Below are positions 46,480-55,849 of a DNA stretch of 64,000 nt, one piece after another. The stretch covers positions 186,001 to 250,000 of the forward strand of contig NZ_CP081294.1 of NCBI RefSeq assembly GCF_019711315.1, in the 5' to 3' direction. The translations under genes and the position numbers were made by a program. The stretch comes from Qipengyuania gelatinilytica. GTDB lineage: Bacteria > Pseudomonadota > Alphaproteobacteria > Sphingomonadales > Sphingomonadaceae. The first letter of the stretch is position 1. Every line of letters starts with the position of its first letter. Under the pieces are notes generated by a model that saw nothing but the letters and a program-made list of their open reading frames with translations, was not told where the DNA came from and did no database searches.

Positions 46480-47658
46480 TTGCGCATCGCATTGCTGTCT
46501 ACGCTCGAGAGAAATCCCGAGCCCGGGCTGCTGCGTCCGGCATTCCGGAGTTATGCCGGTGCGATGGTGGTCGAGCGACAGCTGGATCTCGCTTTGCAGA
46601 TGGGCTGCGAAATTGTCGCTTGCTTCGTCGACCGGATCGAGCGCGAAGTCATCGAATTGCAGCGCCGGGCAGAGGAAGCGGGCCTGAAGTTCGTCCCCGT
46701 ACGGGAAACGGCGCGACTTTTCTCCCTCGTGGGTGAAAACGACGAGATTTTCGCGGTTGCGTCAGGCGTGCTTCCGGAACCCGATACCGTCGAAAGGTCG
46801 CTGAAAGGCCATGGCGTTCTGGCGTTGCCGGCCGACCTCGCGGTGCCGCTTGGGTTCGAACGGATCGATCTTGAACTGGCCTGGGCGGGCGTGATGCTGG
46901 TGCCGGGCAAGCTCATAAAAACGCTTGGGAATCTCCCGGAGGATGTCGATGCACCTTCCGCACTGATGCGGATAGCCCTGCAAAACGGCACACGCATCGT
47001 TCAGCTCGATCGCAAGCTGATCGACGAGCAAGAGTGGCATATAGACCCCAATCCCAAGGCCTTGGCCGAAAGGGAGCGCAAGTGGATCGACGCCCAACGT
47101 GAACCGATCGCCTTCACCGCTCCGGGACTGGCCGTGGCAGAGCGTGCCGGTGCTCGACTGGCCAGGGACGTGGTCGGGCGAGGAGCAGAGCGGAGCGCTA
47201 CCGTCGCATCGGCGGTCTTTGCAATTCTCGCATTGGGCCTTGGGAGTTACTTCGGAGCGTGGCTGGGGCTGGGCCTCGCCGCCTGCTCCGCAATGCTCGC
47301 AAGAATGGGCCGGGTGGTCGAACGGGTCGCTCGCATGGGCAAGCCCGAGACAAAGCCAAGCCTGCTGCACCGCGTTCTCGAATGGGCCCTCGACCCGATA
47401 ATCGTATTCCTGCTCTACCTGGGATCGCCAGAGGAGTTCGGATATCTGAGGTGGTTCGTGCCGGTCATGCTGGTCGGCCTCCTGCGCCTGGCGGAGCGTT
47501 TCGCCAGCGAACCATGGCGATCCGCCTATGCAGATCGCATCCTGCTTGCCGGCATCCTTTCTGTTGCCGCGTTCTTCGGATTTTCAAGCGAAGTCTCCGC
47601 GGTTCTCGCCTTGCTGATCCTCGTGAGCCGTTTCTTCCAGCCGGTTGGCGAGGGATAA
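46480..47658 (+). CDS. Membrane protein resembling a degenerate nucleotidyltransferase / CDP-alcohol transferase fusion
   Basis: This 392-residue protein has a soluble N-terminal half and a membrane C-terminal half with about five helices. The N-terminal half has a GT-A-like pattern (AGAMVVERQLDLALQMGCEI, NDEIFAVASGVLPEP) but no LAGGxGxR loop. The membrane half contains ARMGRVVERVARM and LLHRVLEWALDPIIVFLLY, which mimic in position the DGxxAR...D segment of CDP-alcohol phosphotransferases while lacking its Asp residues. I read it as a catalytically dead relative of bifunctional polyol-phosphate proteins, tentatively. The TTG start at 46480 follows GGGAG and gives MRIALLSTLERNPEP. It could also be an unrelated family. 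Confidence 0.6.
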   Translation: MRIALLSTLERNPEPGLLRPAFRSYAGAMVVERQLDLALQMGCEIVACFVDRIEREVIELQRRAEEAGLKFVPVRETARLFSLVGENDEIFAVASGVLPEPDTVERSLKGHGVLALPADLAVPLGFERIDLELAWAGVMLVPGKLIKTLGNLPEDVDAPSALMRIALQNGTRIVQLDRKLIDEQEWHIDPNPKALAERERKWIDAQREPIAFTAPGLAVAERAGARLARDVVGRGAERSATVASAVFAILALGLGSYFGAWLGLGLAACSAMLARMGRVVERVARMGKPETKPSLLHRVLEWALDPIIVFLLYLGSPEEFGYLRWFVPVMLVGLLRLAERFASEPWRSAYADRILLAGILSVAAFFGFSSEVSAVLALLILVSRFFQPVGEG

Positions 47659-47665
47659 CGGCGGC

Positions 47666-47673
47666 TTAACCAT
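47666..47673 (+). promoter_or_regulatory. CtrA-type half-site TTAACCAT upstream of the helical protein/pseudokinase operon
   Basis: A second exact TTAACCAT lies in the 35-base gap before ATG 47694, with another TTAA at 47681-47684 (11-base spacing, so not a canonical TTAA-N7-TTAA box). By eye I found only this and the 46340 copy in the window, both intergenic and 1.3 kb apart. Confidence 0.4.
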
Positions 47674-47693
47674 GCCTGTGTTAAGGGCATCCG

Positions 47694-48659
47694 ATGGACG
47701 GGATTTCTCCCATGGATGATGCCGAGAAAAAGCGCGGCAGCAGCCTTCGCGACGCATTGGCGCGAGGGGATGCTGCGCTTGCAGGAATCCAGCCAATCCT
47801 GTCCCACTTGCTATCCGCGCCTGACCATTCGCTCTTCAGCGACGAGATAGTCGCCCGGGTCAGGGGAATGATCGCTGACCTCGCCAACCAGATCCTTCGC
47901 GCCCAGGCCGAAAGCACCGGTGAGAACGGTCGCGACGCCTTTGCGGTCCGTCACGCCGAAGCCCTGGGCGAACATCTGCAAGCCTCTTGCGAACTCCTTT
48001 CCCATTGCCATGCCCTGGCTGTCGAGTGGCAGGTGACCGAAAGGCTGGAGGCGGAATTCGGGCTGGATCCAGTCCTGTCACCTCTCATGCAGCGAATGAT
48101 CGCCGACGCCGACGGGTGGGTATCTTCCGGCGCAATGGCGGCACTCGCGGCGCAGGCGCGCTTCGTCCAGTCGCAGCGCCGGATGGAGCTGCCGATCGCG
48201 GAGTTGCCCGGCGACCTGTTCCACCGCACTCTCCTCAACTGGCGGGAATACTGCGGCGAGGGGCAATCGGAAGCCGTGACCCGGGCAGAAACCAAGTTGC
48301 GGGCAGGTTTCGACGAAGGGGCGGGGAGGCTCGCATTGCTCTCACGGCTCGTGTCCGCCCTGGGCGAGCGAGCGCAAGGTGCACTGGCGATCGAGGAAGC
48401 AGGATCGGGACTGTTCTTTACCGCACTTGCCAATCTTTCGTCCCAGCCGCGGGGGCTGGCCGTGCTTTCAAGCCATGCCCGACAGGCGGTCCGTTTTGCG
48501 CTTGGCCTGCGCGCTGCCGGCATGCAGGCCGCCCAGATCGACGAAACTCTCCTGATGTTGCATCCCAGCGGCGCACCGGTTGCCGGACTTGCCGACATCG
48601 GTGAGCGTGAAGCGCGGACGCTGCTCGCCAGCTCTAGCGAAGGGTTCGGCGCAAGATGA
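47694..48659 (+). CDS. Helical protein of unknown function, coupled to a histidine-kinase-like gene
   Basis: This 321-residue predicted soluble, mostly alpha-helical protein has no recognisable family signature. It has Leu/Ala-rich helices such as LRDALARGDAALAGIQPILS and EALGEHLQASCELLSHCHAL, and several Arg/Glu-rich turns. The C-terminal third has LALGLRAAG-like helices and a Pro-Ser-Gly turn (LHPSGAPVAGLADIG). It overlaps the downstream kinase-like gene by 4 bases (ATGA), so the two are almost certainly made together and may interact. A start at the second Met (47712) is possible. Confidence 0.7.
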   Translation: MDGISPMDDAEKKRGSSLRDALARGDAALAGIQPILSHLLSAPDHSLFSDEIVARVRGMIADLANQILRAQAESTGENGRDAFAVRHAEALGEHLQASCELLSHCHALAVEWQVTERLEAEFGLDPVLSPLMQRMIADADGWVSSGAMAALAAQARFVQSQRRMELPIAELPGDLFHRTLLNWREYCGEGQSEAVTRAETKLRAGFDEGAGRLALLSRLVSALGERAQGALAIEEAGSGLFFTALANLSSQPRGLAVLSSHARQAVRFALGLRAAGMQAAQIDETLLMLHPSGAPVAGLADIGEREARTLLASSSEGFGAR

Positions 48660-50038
48660 GTGAAACGATCCAGACATTGACCCAAGCCCGCACTGATGGA
48701 GAGGACCGCCTGATCGAGGCCGGAGAGCAGCTGGCCGATTTGAACCGGGCATGCGGCGGTGAGATTGGGAAAACGCTCGCAATCCCTGAACTTCTCTCGT
48801 TGGTCGTGAAGGCTCGTCAGTATGGCTTGAAGCTGGCCCGCCAGTTCAAGGCCGTCGATGGCGACGAGCAAGTCACTGCCTGGGCCGAGATCACGCCATC
48901 GCTCGCTGACAACCCCGGTTGCGACATCTCGATTGCCAATTGGCATGTCGATGATGCTCCGCAGGAAAGCGCGGAGGACGAAATCCGCCGTCGCACCGAA
49001 ATCAACCGCCATCTGGCAGAGTGCTCGGCGCGCCTCGATCCGCAGCAAAGAATACTCTCCATCGAGACCGATGCCGAAGACCTCGAGCAGTTCGCCGAGA
49101 GGATCCGGAATGCCATCGGCAAGCCCTGGACCGATTTCGTCGAGTTTCCCGGCAATGCACATCCCCAGCCGATGCATTGGCGTATGCTCGATGGCGCGGC
49201 ATGCCGGATCGAAGGTTCGCGCCGGAGCTGGTCGGCCCATCTCGAGCCTCTGGGCAAGGTCGATCCGGGCAGTGCGGGATTCGTGCTCTATCTCAGTGCT
49301 TCACAGCCACTTGCGGCAACAAATGCGTCTGTCGCAAGCAGGACGCCGTCGCTTGGCCGTGAACTTACACCGGTCCTTCGCCAACCGATCAATCGCATCA
49401 TTGCCAATGCGGAGACGATCCGGACAAAGCTGGCGGGCCCTCTTGACGAGCAATACAGCGATTACGCCGGCGATATTGCCAGTGCTGGCCAGCATCTCCT
49501 CGCGCTGATCGACGACTTGTCGGATCTCGAAGTGGTCGAGGCTGACGATTTTTCCACCGCACCCGACCTTATCGACCTTGCCGACGTGGCGCGGCGGGCT
49601 TGCGGAATTCTCGGTGTCAGGGCCAGTGAGCGGCGAATCCAGCTCGATCCGCCAGCCGAGGGCGAAATGCAAATGGCGACCGCCGAATTCCGGCGCGTGC
49701 TCCAGGTTCTCCTCAATCTGATCGGCAACGCCATTCGTTATGCGCCCGAAGAGAGCAGGGTCTGGGTCAGGCTCGATCGAGTGGGCAACAGGGCGATGGT
49801 AACCGTGGCCGATCAGGGGCACGGTCTCGACGAGGAGCAGCAGGCCAAGGTGTTCGAGAAATTCGAACGGCTCGGCAAGCATGGCGATGGAGGCTCGGGC
49901 CTCGGCCTCTATATCTCGCGCCGGATTGCGCGCGCGATGGGCGGTGACCTCACCGTCGAAAGTGCCAGGGGGCAGGGCGCTCGCTTCACCCTGTCCGTTC
50001 CGGTGGCCGAAACCGGGGCTGGCGAACCGGATGCATAG
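48656..50038 (+). CDS. Histidine-kinase-like protein lacking the phosphoacceptor His
   Basis: This 460-residue predicted soluble protein has a divergent N-terminal sensor part (about 1-220), a dimerisation (HisKA-like) helix pair, and a complete HATPase_c domain. The ATP site looks intact: N-box LLNLIGNAIRYAPEES, G1 VADQGHGLDEEQQ, F-box VFEKFERLG and G2 GGSGLGLYISRRIARAMGG. In the H-box the usual S-H-E-L-R-x-P is TPVLRQP, so Pro239 replaces the phosphorylated His. Caulobacter DivL, a CtrA-pathway protein, similarly has Tyr there. It may be a pseudokinase, phosphatase or allosteric partner. It overlaps the upstream helical gene. Confidence 0.8.
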   Translation: MSETIQTLTQARTDGEDRLIEAGEQLADLNRACGGEIGKTLAIPELLSLVVKARQYGLKLARQFKAVDGDEQVTAWAEITPSLADNPGCDISIANWHVDDAPQESAEDEIRRRTEINRHLAECSARLDPQQRILSIETDAEDLEQFAERIRNAIGKPWTDFVEFPGNAHPQPMHWRMLDGAACRIEGSRRSWSAHLEPLGKVDPGSAGFVLYLSASQPLAATNASVASRTPSLGRELTPVLRQPINRIIANAETIRTKLAGPLDEQYSDYAGDIASAGQHLLALIDDLSDLEVVEADDFSTAPDLIDLADVARRACGILGVRASERRIQLDPPAEGEMQMATAEFRRVLQVLLNLIGNAIRYAPEESRVWVRLDRVGNRAMVTVADQGHGLDEEQQAKVFEKFERLGKHGDGGSGLGLYISRRIARAMGGDLTVESARGQGARFTLSVPVAETGAGEPDA

Positions 50039-50062
50039 AAAAAGGGGCGCCGAAGCGCCCCT
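50039..50062 (-). terminator. Rho-independent terminator of gltA
   Basis: GGGGCGC (50044-50050) and GCGCCCC (50055-50061) form a 7-bp GC stem around a 4-base loop that reads TTCG on the (-) strand. Five A at 50039-50043 give a T-run after the stem on that strand. It begins 25 bases after the gltA stop codon. It also lies just after the kinase-like gene, but the (+) strand lacks a T-run. Confidence 0.88.
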
Positions 50063-50086
50063 GATCCATCAGATATTTCTGGCCGC

Positions 50087-51373
50087 TTAGCGCTGGCCGA
50101 TCGGCACGTAATCGCGCTGGGTCGGACCGGTGTAGAGCTGGCGCGGACGGCCGATGACCTGGCCGGGATCGGAGATCATCTCGTTCCACTGTGCGACCCA
50201 GCCTACGGTGCGGGCGAGGGCGAAGAGTGCGGTGAACATCGTGGTCGGGAATCCGATCGAGTTCAGGATGATGCCCGAGTAGAAGTCGACGTTCGGGAAA
50301 AGCTTCTTTTCCCTGAAGTAATCGTCGTTGAGCGCGAGTTCTTCCAGCTGGAGAGCGGTTTCGAAAACCGGATCGTTCACGTTCAGCGCTTCGAAGACTT
50401 CGCGCAGCGTCTGCTGCATCACGGTCGCACGCGGATCGTAGTTCTTGTAAACGCGGTGACCGAAGCCCATCAGGCGGAACGGGTCGTTCTTGTCCTTCGC
50501 ACGCTCGATGTAGTGCGGGATGCGATCGGGCGAACCGATCTCCTGCAGCATGTTGAGCGCCGCTTCGTTGGCGCCGCCATGTGCCGGGCCCCACAGGCAG
50601 GCGATGCCCGCAGCGATACAGGCGAACGGGTTCGCACCCGAGGAACCGGCAAGGCGGACGGTCGAGGTCGACGCGTTCTGTTCGTGGTCTGCGTGGAGGA
50701 TGAAGATGCGGTCCATCGCCTTTTCGATGGCGGGGTGCACTTCATATTCCTCGGCAGGGACACCGAAGGTCATGCGCAGGAAGTTGCCGGTGTAGCTGAG
50801 GTCGTTCTTCGGCTGCAGGAAGGGCTGGCCCACAGCGTACTTGTAAGCCATCGCAGCGATGGTCGGCATCTTCGCGATCAGGCGGTGGCTCGAGATCTTG
50901 CGATGCTCGGGGTCCGAAATGTCGGTGCTGTCGTGGTAGAAGGCCGAAAGGGCGCCGACGACGCCGCACATGATCGCCATGGGGTGCGCGTCGCGGCGGA
51001 AGCCCTGGTAGAACTGGCGCAGCTGGTCGTGGACCATGGTGTGACGCGTAATCGTGTCATCGAAAGTCGCGAGTTCATCGGCGCTCGGCAGTTCGCCGTT
51101 GAGCAGCAGGTAGGCGACTTCCATGAAGCTGGAATGCTCGGCCAACTGGCCGATCGGGTAACCGCGGTGGAGCAGGACGCCTTCTTCGCCGTCGATGTAG
51201 GTCAGGGCGCTTTCGCAGCTGGCCGTCGACTTGTAGCCCGGATCGTAGGTGAACTTGCCGGTCGTGCCGTACAGCTTGCGAATGTCGATGACGTCGGGTC
51301 CGACGCTTCCCTCGAGAACGGGGAAGTCCTGGGCCTGATCGCCGATGTTGAGAGTTGCCTGCTTGTCGGCCAC
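50087..51373 (-). CDS. gltA: Citrate synthase
   Basis: This 428-residue type I (hexameric, NADH-sensitive type by length) citrate synthase condenses acetyl-CoA and oxaloacetate in the TCA cycle. Active-site features are the His in [49 protein letters not shown] with the second His, and the distal Asp in [18 protein letters not shown]. The start is GTG 51373 ([14 protein letters not shown]). It follows gltX by 20 bases on the same strand and ends at a strong hairpin terminator. Confidence 0.96.
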   Translation of the reverse strand: MADKQATLNIGDQAQDFPVLEGSVGPDVIDIRKLYGTTGKFTYDPGYKSTASCESALTYIDGEEGVLLHRGYPIGQLAEHSSFMEVAYLLLNGELPSADELATFDDTITRHTMVHDQLRQFYQGFRRDAHPMAIMCGVVGALSAFYHDSTDISDPEHRKISSHRLIAKMPTIAAMAYKYAVGQPFLQPKNDLSYTGNFLRMTFGVPAEEYEVHPAIEKAMDRIFILHADHEQNASTSTVRLAGSSGANPFACIAAGIACLWGPAHGGANEAALNMLQEIGSPDRIPHYIERAKDKNDPFRLMGFGHRVYKNYDPRATVMQQTLREVFEALNVNDPVFETALQLEELALNDDYFREKKLFPNVDFYSGIILNSIGFPTTMFTALFALARTVGWVAQWNEMISDPGQVIGRPRQLYTGPTQRDYVPIGQR

Positions 51374-51393
51374 GCGTGTCTCCTTGGTCCGTC

Positions 51394-52824
51394 TTATTCC
51401 TTGCCTGCGGGCAGAGCCTGCGCGTCGATACGCGCGAGTGACTCTTCCTTGCCCAGCAGGACCAGTACGTCGAAAATTCCGGGCGATGTGGTGGTGCCCG
51501 TCAGCGCGGCCCGCATGGGCTGCGCCAGCTTGCCGAGGCCCAGTTCGAGCTGTTCGGCATACGATTTCGTAGTGGCTTCGAGAGCCTCGATTGTCCAGTC
51601 ATTTTGCGCGTGCAGGCGCTCCGAAAGGCCGCCAAGCCGCGACTTTGCCTCGTCGTCGAGCAAACCGGCCGCCTTTTCGGTCATTTCGAGCGGGCGGCTC
51701 TTGAACAGGAATGCAGCGCCCTCTGCGAGTTCATCGATGCTGCGGGCACGGGTCTTGAGAACCGGCATGGCTTCCGTCAGCAGCTTTTCGTCGGCATCCG
51801 TTCCGATCTTGGCTGCGACAAGGCCTGCCAGGCGCGCGTCGTCAGCCTCGCGGATATAGTGACCGTTGAGGTTTTGGAGCTTTTTGATGTCGAAGCGCGA
51901 AGGGCTTTTGCCCACACCGTCGAGATCGAACAGTTCGATGGCCTCTTCACGCGTGATTTCCTCGCGGTCGCCATGGCCCCATCCCAGGCGCAGCAGGTAG
52001 TTGAAGAGGGCCTCGGGAAGCACGCCTTCCTCGTCGCGATAGGCTTCGACACCGACCGCGCCGTGCCGCTTCGACAGCTTGGCGCCGTCCGCGCCGTGGA
52101 TCAGCGGGACATGGGCGTAGACCGGGTCCGGCCAACCGCCCTCGATCGTATCCATTGCCCGGATAATGGGAAGCTGGCGGAAGGCGTTGTTGAGATGATC
52201 GTCGCCGCGGATGATATGCGTCACGCCCATGTCATGGTCGTCGACGACAACCGCAAGCATGTAGGTCGGGGTCCCGTCTGCGCGGAGAAGGACGTAATCG
52301 TCGATCTCGGCATTCTTGACCTTAACCTTGCCCTGGACTTCGTCGTTGATGACCGTTTCGCCTTCGGTCGGGACCTTAAGGCGAATGACGTAGGGCGCAC
52401 CCTCGGGTGCTTCGCTCTCGTCGCGATCCCGCCAACGGCGGTCATAGCGCATGGGCTGCTTGTTCGCGCGCTGCTGGGCACGCATTTCCTCGAGCTCTTC
52501 GAGGGTGGCGAAGCACTTGTACGCCTGGCCTGCCTCGAGCAGCTTCATCGCGACTTCGGCATGGCGACCGGCGCGATCGGACTGGAACACGGGCGGTTCG
52601 TCGAAGTCGAGGCCCAGCCAGTCGAGACCTTCGATGATCTTGTCGATCGCGTCCTGTGTGCTGCGCTTGCGATCGGTATCCTCGATCCGCAGCAGCGCGC
52701 GGCCGCCGTGATGGCGTGCGTAGAGCCAGTTGAACAGCGCCGTACGTGCCCCGCCGATATGGAGGAAGCCCGTAGGCGAGGGGGCGAACCGTGTGACAAC
52801 CTGTTTGCCGGTTTCGCTTGCCAT
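51394..52824 (-). CDS. gltX: Glutamate--tRNA ligase
   Basis: This 476-residue class I aminoacyl-tRNA synthetase charges tRNA-Glu. The HIGH element is [20 protein letters not shown], and the KMSKS element is KLSKRHG in [30 protein letters not shown] contacts the acceptor end. ATG 52824 is preceded by GAAGAGGG and matches the conserved start; a Met 11 codons upstream is possible. It is divergent from comEC with only a 28-base gap, so the promoters overlap the neighbouring coding sequence. Many alphaproteobacteria use a nondiscriminating enzyme; that cannot be told here. Confidence 0.95.
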   Translation of the reverse strand: MASETGKQVVTRFAPSPTGFLHIGGARTALFNWLYARHHGGRALLRIEDTDRKRSTQDAIDKIIEGLDWLGLDFDEPPVFQSDRAGRHAEVAMKLLEAGQAYKCFATLEELEEMRAQQRANKQPMRYDRRWRDRDESEAPEGAPYVIRLKVPTEGETVINDEVQGKVKVKNAEIDDYVLLRADGTPTYMLAVVVDDHDMGVTHIIRGDDHLNNAFRQLPIIRAMDTIEGGWPDPVYAHVPLIHGADGAKLSKRHGAVGVEAYRDEEGVLPEALFNYLLRLGWGHGDREEITREEAIELFDLDGVGKSPSRFDIKKLQNLNGHYIREADDARLAGLVAAKIGTDADEKLLTEAMPVLKTRARSIDELAEGAAFLFKSRPLEMTEKAAGLLDDEAKSRLGGLSERLHAQNDWTIEALEATTKSYAEQLELGLGKLAQPMRAALTGTTTSPGIFDVLVLLGKEESLARIDAQALPAGKE

Positions 52825-52852
52825 TCCCTCTTCAATCCTTTCAACTACTTGC

Positions 52853-55039
52853 ATGGCGACGCAGGGGGCATCGCGGGTTCCGTTCGGCGATGCGGATGAT
52901 ACCGCCGATGTTGCAGTGCAGCGCCCTTGGCGCATGCGTGCGCTCTTGTCCAGATTTGGGGACGGAATCGAGGCATTTCTCGGCAATTCCGGGTTCGATC
53001 GTGGCCCGTGGCTGGTGGTTGCCCTGGCTGCCGGCATCGGCAGCTGGTTTGTCCTGGGCGAACCTTGGCAATGGATGGGCGCGATTGGCCTCGCGCTTCT
53101 GGTGTCGATTGCATCGCAGGCATCATTTTCGCGAAGAGATGAACGGGCAGGGCTCAGGCTCGCCGGTTCGGCACTTGGAATCGCGTTTGCGCTCGGGATG
53201 GCGCTGATCTGGGTTCGCTCCGAAATGGTTGGCGCAGAACCGATTGCCCGGCCGGCCCTGATGCAATTGGACGCACGCATCCTGGATCGCGAGGAGCAGC
53301 CGGCCGAGGGACGCGTTCGTCTCGTACTGGCGGTTCGTGACGCGGAAAATGCCAGACCGCTCAAGTTGCGCGTGAATGTGCCGGCTGCAAGGGACGATGC
53401 GAGCTTCCGGGAAGGTGCCCGCGTGAGATTGCGGGCCCGATTGATGCCACCTTCGCCACCCCTGCTTCCGGGGGCCTATGATTTCGCGCGCTCTGCCTGG
53501 TTCAAGGGATATGCCGCCACCGGATCCCTGGTTGGCGACGTCGAGCTGGTTGAGCCTGCTCCACCTGCCAGCGGATTGATCGCGAGTATCCAGCGCAGTC
53601 TTTCCGGACACGTACGTGAACACCTCGATGGGCCGTCGGGGACAATCGCCGCGGCTTTTGCCAGTGGTGACAGGGGGTCGATTTCCGAAGCCGACGAGGT
53701 CGCCATGCGCGATGCAGGCCTGACGCACCTCTTGTCGATCAGTGGACTGCATGTGAGCGCGGTGATCGCGGCGGCCTATTTCCTCGCTTCGAAACTCATC
53801 GCGTTATTCCCCTGGTTGACCCTGCGGATACGCATCCCGCTGGTGGCGGCAGCCATCGCTGCACTTGCGGGGATCGCTTACACACTGCTGACCGGGGCGC
53901 AGGTCCCGACAGTGAGAAGCTGCGTCGGTGCGATGCTGGTCCTGATTGCGCTGGCATTGGGACGCGAGCCGCTCTCGATGCGAATGGTGGCCGTAGCGGC
54001 GGTGGTCGTCCTGTTCCTCTGGCCGGAATCGCTGGTCGGACCGAGCTTCCAGATGAGCTTTGCCGCCGTAATCGGGATTGTGGCACTCCATAATTCACGA
54101 CCCGTCCGGGATTTCCTGGCTCCGCGCGAGGAGAGCGGCGCGCGCTGGTTTGGGCGCCGCATCCTGATGCTCTTCGCAACCGGCATGGTCATCGAGATCG
54201 CACTCATGCCGATCGTCTTGTTTCATTTTCACCGGGCTGGCCTTTACGGGGCCTTCGCCAATGTGATCGCGATCCCGCTCGTCACTTTCATTTCCATGCC
54301 ATTGATAGCGGTTGCTCTGGTCTTCGACCTGATCGGGGCGGGTGCGCCCTTCTGGTGGCTGGCGGGGGTGTCGCTCGACCTCCTGCTCGAGATAGCTCGC
54401 ACCACGGCCGCTCAGCCAGGGGCGGTGAAACTGGTGGCGAATATCCGCTTGGCAACTTTGCTCATGTTCCTGGCGGGCGCCCTCTGGATAGCCTTATGGC
54501 GGGGAAGGTCGCGGTTGTGGGGATTTGTGCCGGCCCTGATTGGCGTCGGCATGCTCCTATCCACACCCACGCCAGATATCCTGGTGACGCGGGACGGACG
54601 CGACATCGGCGTGGTCGACGAAGACGGCCTGGTGCATGTGCTGCGCGAAAGCAAAGGGTCCTATGCACGGGACAATATCGTCGAACTTGCGGGTACCGAG
54701 GCCAGCCCGATTCTTCTGTCGGAATGGGAAGGCGCGCGTTGCAGCGCAGATTTCTGCAGCCTGCCTATCACGCGCAATGAGCGGACCTGGCACGTCCTGG
54801 TGGCAAAGACGCGCAACCGCATCGACGAGCGGCAACTGGCCGCCGCTTGCGAAAGGGCTGACATAGTCATCGCCGACAGATGGCTCCCCCGTAGCTGCAG
54901 GCCGAAGTGGATGAAGGCCGACGGCCGCTTTCTTGAGAAAAGCGGGGGGCTCGCGATCCATCTATCCGACGAACGCTTCGATGCAGTCGTCGACAGTCAG
55001 GGGCGACATGGTTGGTGGCGGCCGACCACCGACCGTTAG
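52853..55039 (+). CDS. comEC: ComEC/Rec2 family DNA-uptake channel protein
   Basis: This 728-residue polytopic membrane protein forms the inner-membrane channel for single-stranded DNA in transformation. After an N-terminal helix group comes a periplasmic DUF4131-like domain ([40 protein letters not shown]). The Competence core follows, with [20 protein letters not shown] and [20 protein letters not shown]. The C-terminal region, which in Bacillus ComEC is a metallo-beta-lactamase nuclease, lacks HxHxDH here and is short. ATG 52853 is favoured. Competence has not been shown by this sequence alone. Confidence 0.88.
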   Translation: MATQGASRVPFGDADDTADVAVQRPWRMRALLSRFGDGIEAFLGNSGFDRGPWLVVALAAGIGSWFVLGEPWQWMGAIGLALLVSIASQASFSRRDERAGLRLAGSALGIAFALGMALIWVRSEMVGAEPIARPALMQLDARILDREEQPAEGRVRLVLAVRDAENARPLKLRVNVPAARDDASFREGARVRLRARLMPPSPPLLPGAYDFARSAWFKGYAATGSLVGDVELVEPAPPASGLIASIQRSLSGHVREHLDGPSGTIAAAFASGDRGSISEADEVAMRDAGLTHLLSISGLHVSAVIAAAYFLASKLIALFPWLTLRIRIPLVAAAIAALAGIAYTLLTGAQVPTVRSCVGAMLVLIALALGREPLSMRMVAVAAVVVLFLWPESLVGPSFQMSFAAVIGIVALHNSRPVRDFLAPREESGARWFGRRILMLFATGMVIEIALMPIVLFHFHRAGLYGAFANVIAIPLVTFISMPLIAVALVFDLIGAGAPFWWLAGVSLDLLLEIARTTAAQPGAVKLVANIRLATLLMFLAGALWIALWRGRSRLWGFVPALIGVGMLLSTPTPDILVTRDGRDIGVVDEDGLVHVLRESKGSYARDNIVELAGTEASPILLSEWEGARCSADFCSLPITRNERTWHVLVAKTRNRIDERQLAAACERADIVIADRWLPRSCRPKWMKADGRFLEKSGGLAIHLSDERFDAVVDSQGRHGWWRPTTDR

Positions 55040-55044
55040 ATATG

Positions 55045-55078
55045 AAAAAGGGGCGCCCTGCGTTGTGCAAGACGCCCC
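55045..55078 (-). terminator. Terminator of lexA
   Basis: GGGGCG (55050-55055) pairs with CGCCCC (55073-55078) around a 17-base loop, and AAAAA at 55045-55049 gives a T-run on the (-) strand. It lies 29 bases beyond the lexA stop. The (+) strand has no T-run, so it serves lexA rather than comEC. Confidence 0.75.
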
Positions 55079-55107
55079 GATTACTCGTGAAACTTTGTCG
55101 CGGACAA

Positions 55108-55800
55108 TCAGTGATAGCGACGGAGCAAGCCGGCCAACTTGCCCTGAACCTTCACGCGCCCAGCCTCGTAAACCTGCGGCTCGTAAGCGCCGTTGGCAGG
55201 GTCGAGCCTGACCATCGGACCATCCTTGCGAAGGTATTTGAGTGTCGCTTCCTCGTTATCGACGAGAGCGACGACAATCTCGCCGTCACGGGCGGTTTCC
55301 GCGCGTTTCACAAGGGCGAAGTCACCGTCGAAGATACCCGCCTCGATCATGGAGTCGCCGGAAACCTCGAGCGCGTAGTGATCGCCGGGGCCGAGCAAGG
55401 CAGCCGGAACCGGCATGCTCGATTGACCCTCGATTGCTTCGATCGGGGCACCTGCGGCGATGCGGCCATGCAGCGGAACATCGATGATATCGTTGGCCGG
55501 TGCCGGTGCTGTCGGCCTGGCGGAATGGGCGGCGACAACTGCATCGTTGGCAGCAGGTGCGGGCTTCGATGCACTTGTGACCGAATCTTCGGGAAGCTTG
55601 ATGATTTCCAGCGCACGAGCCCTGTTGGGAAGCCGGCGAATAAAGCCTCGCTCCTCGAGCGCCGAGATGAGGCGGTGGACGCCCGACTTGCTCTTGAGGT
55701 CGAGCGCTTCCTTCATCTCCTCGAAGGAGGGTGAGATTCCGGTTTCCTCGAGCTTTTCCTGGATAAAGCGGATCAGTTCGTGCTGCTTGGCAGTCAGCAT
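55108..55800 (-). CDS. lexA: LexA repressor
   Basis: This 230-residue SOS repressor has an N-terminal winged-helix domain ([40 protein letters not shown]). A long Ala/Pro-rich linker (about 71-103) leads to the S24 self-cleaving domain. The cleavage bond is Ala116-Gly117 in [12 protein letters not shown]. The catalytic residues are Ser150 in [11 protein letters not shown] and Lys188 in EATLKYLRK. RecA-stimulated cleavage would release SOS genes. Its own promoter carries an exact GTTC-N7-GTTC box at 55835-55849, so it is autoregulated. The ATG at 55800 begins the family N-terminus. Confidence 0.96.
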   Translation of the reverse strand: MLTAKQHELIRFIQEKLEETGISPSFEEMKEALDLKSKSGVHRLISALEERGFIRRLPNRARALEIIKLPEDSVTSASKPAPAANDAVVAAHSARPTAPAPANDIIDVPLHGRIAAGAPIEAIEGQSSMPVPAALLGPGDHYALEVSGDSMIEAGIFDGDFALVKRAETARDGEIVVALVDNEEATLKYLRKDGPMVRLDPANGAYEPQVYEAGRVKVQGKLAGLLRRYH

Positions 55801-55820
55801 CTGGTCACTCCCATGTTCCT

Positions 55821-55838
55821 GTTCACAAAGTTGTGAAC
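55821..55838. promoter_or_regulatory. 18-base palindrome overlapping the lexA SOS box
   Basis: GTTCACAA (55821-55828) and TTGTGAAC (55831-55838) are perfect inverted repeats with a 2-base centre. The right half shares GAAC (55835-55838) with the SOS box, and another GTTC occurs at 55815-55818. It may be a second LexA contact or a leader hairpin of the lexA transcript. Confidence 0.45.
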
Positions 55839-55849
55839 GAATGTGGAAC
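55835..55849 (-). promoter_or_regulatory. LexA operator (SOS box)
   Basis: On the (-) strand the sequence is GTTC, then CACATTC, then GTTC: an exact alphaproteobacterial SOS box GTTC-N7-GTTC. It begins 35 bases upstream of the lexA ATG and abuts the -10 element, a position that would block RNA polymerase. Confidence 0.88.
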
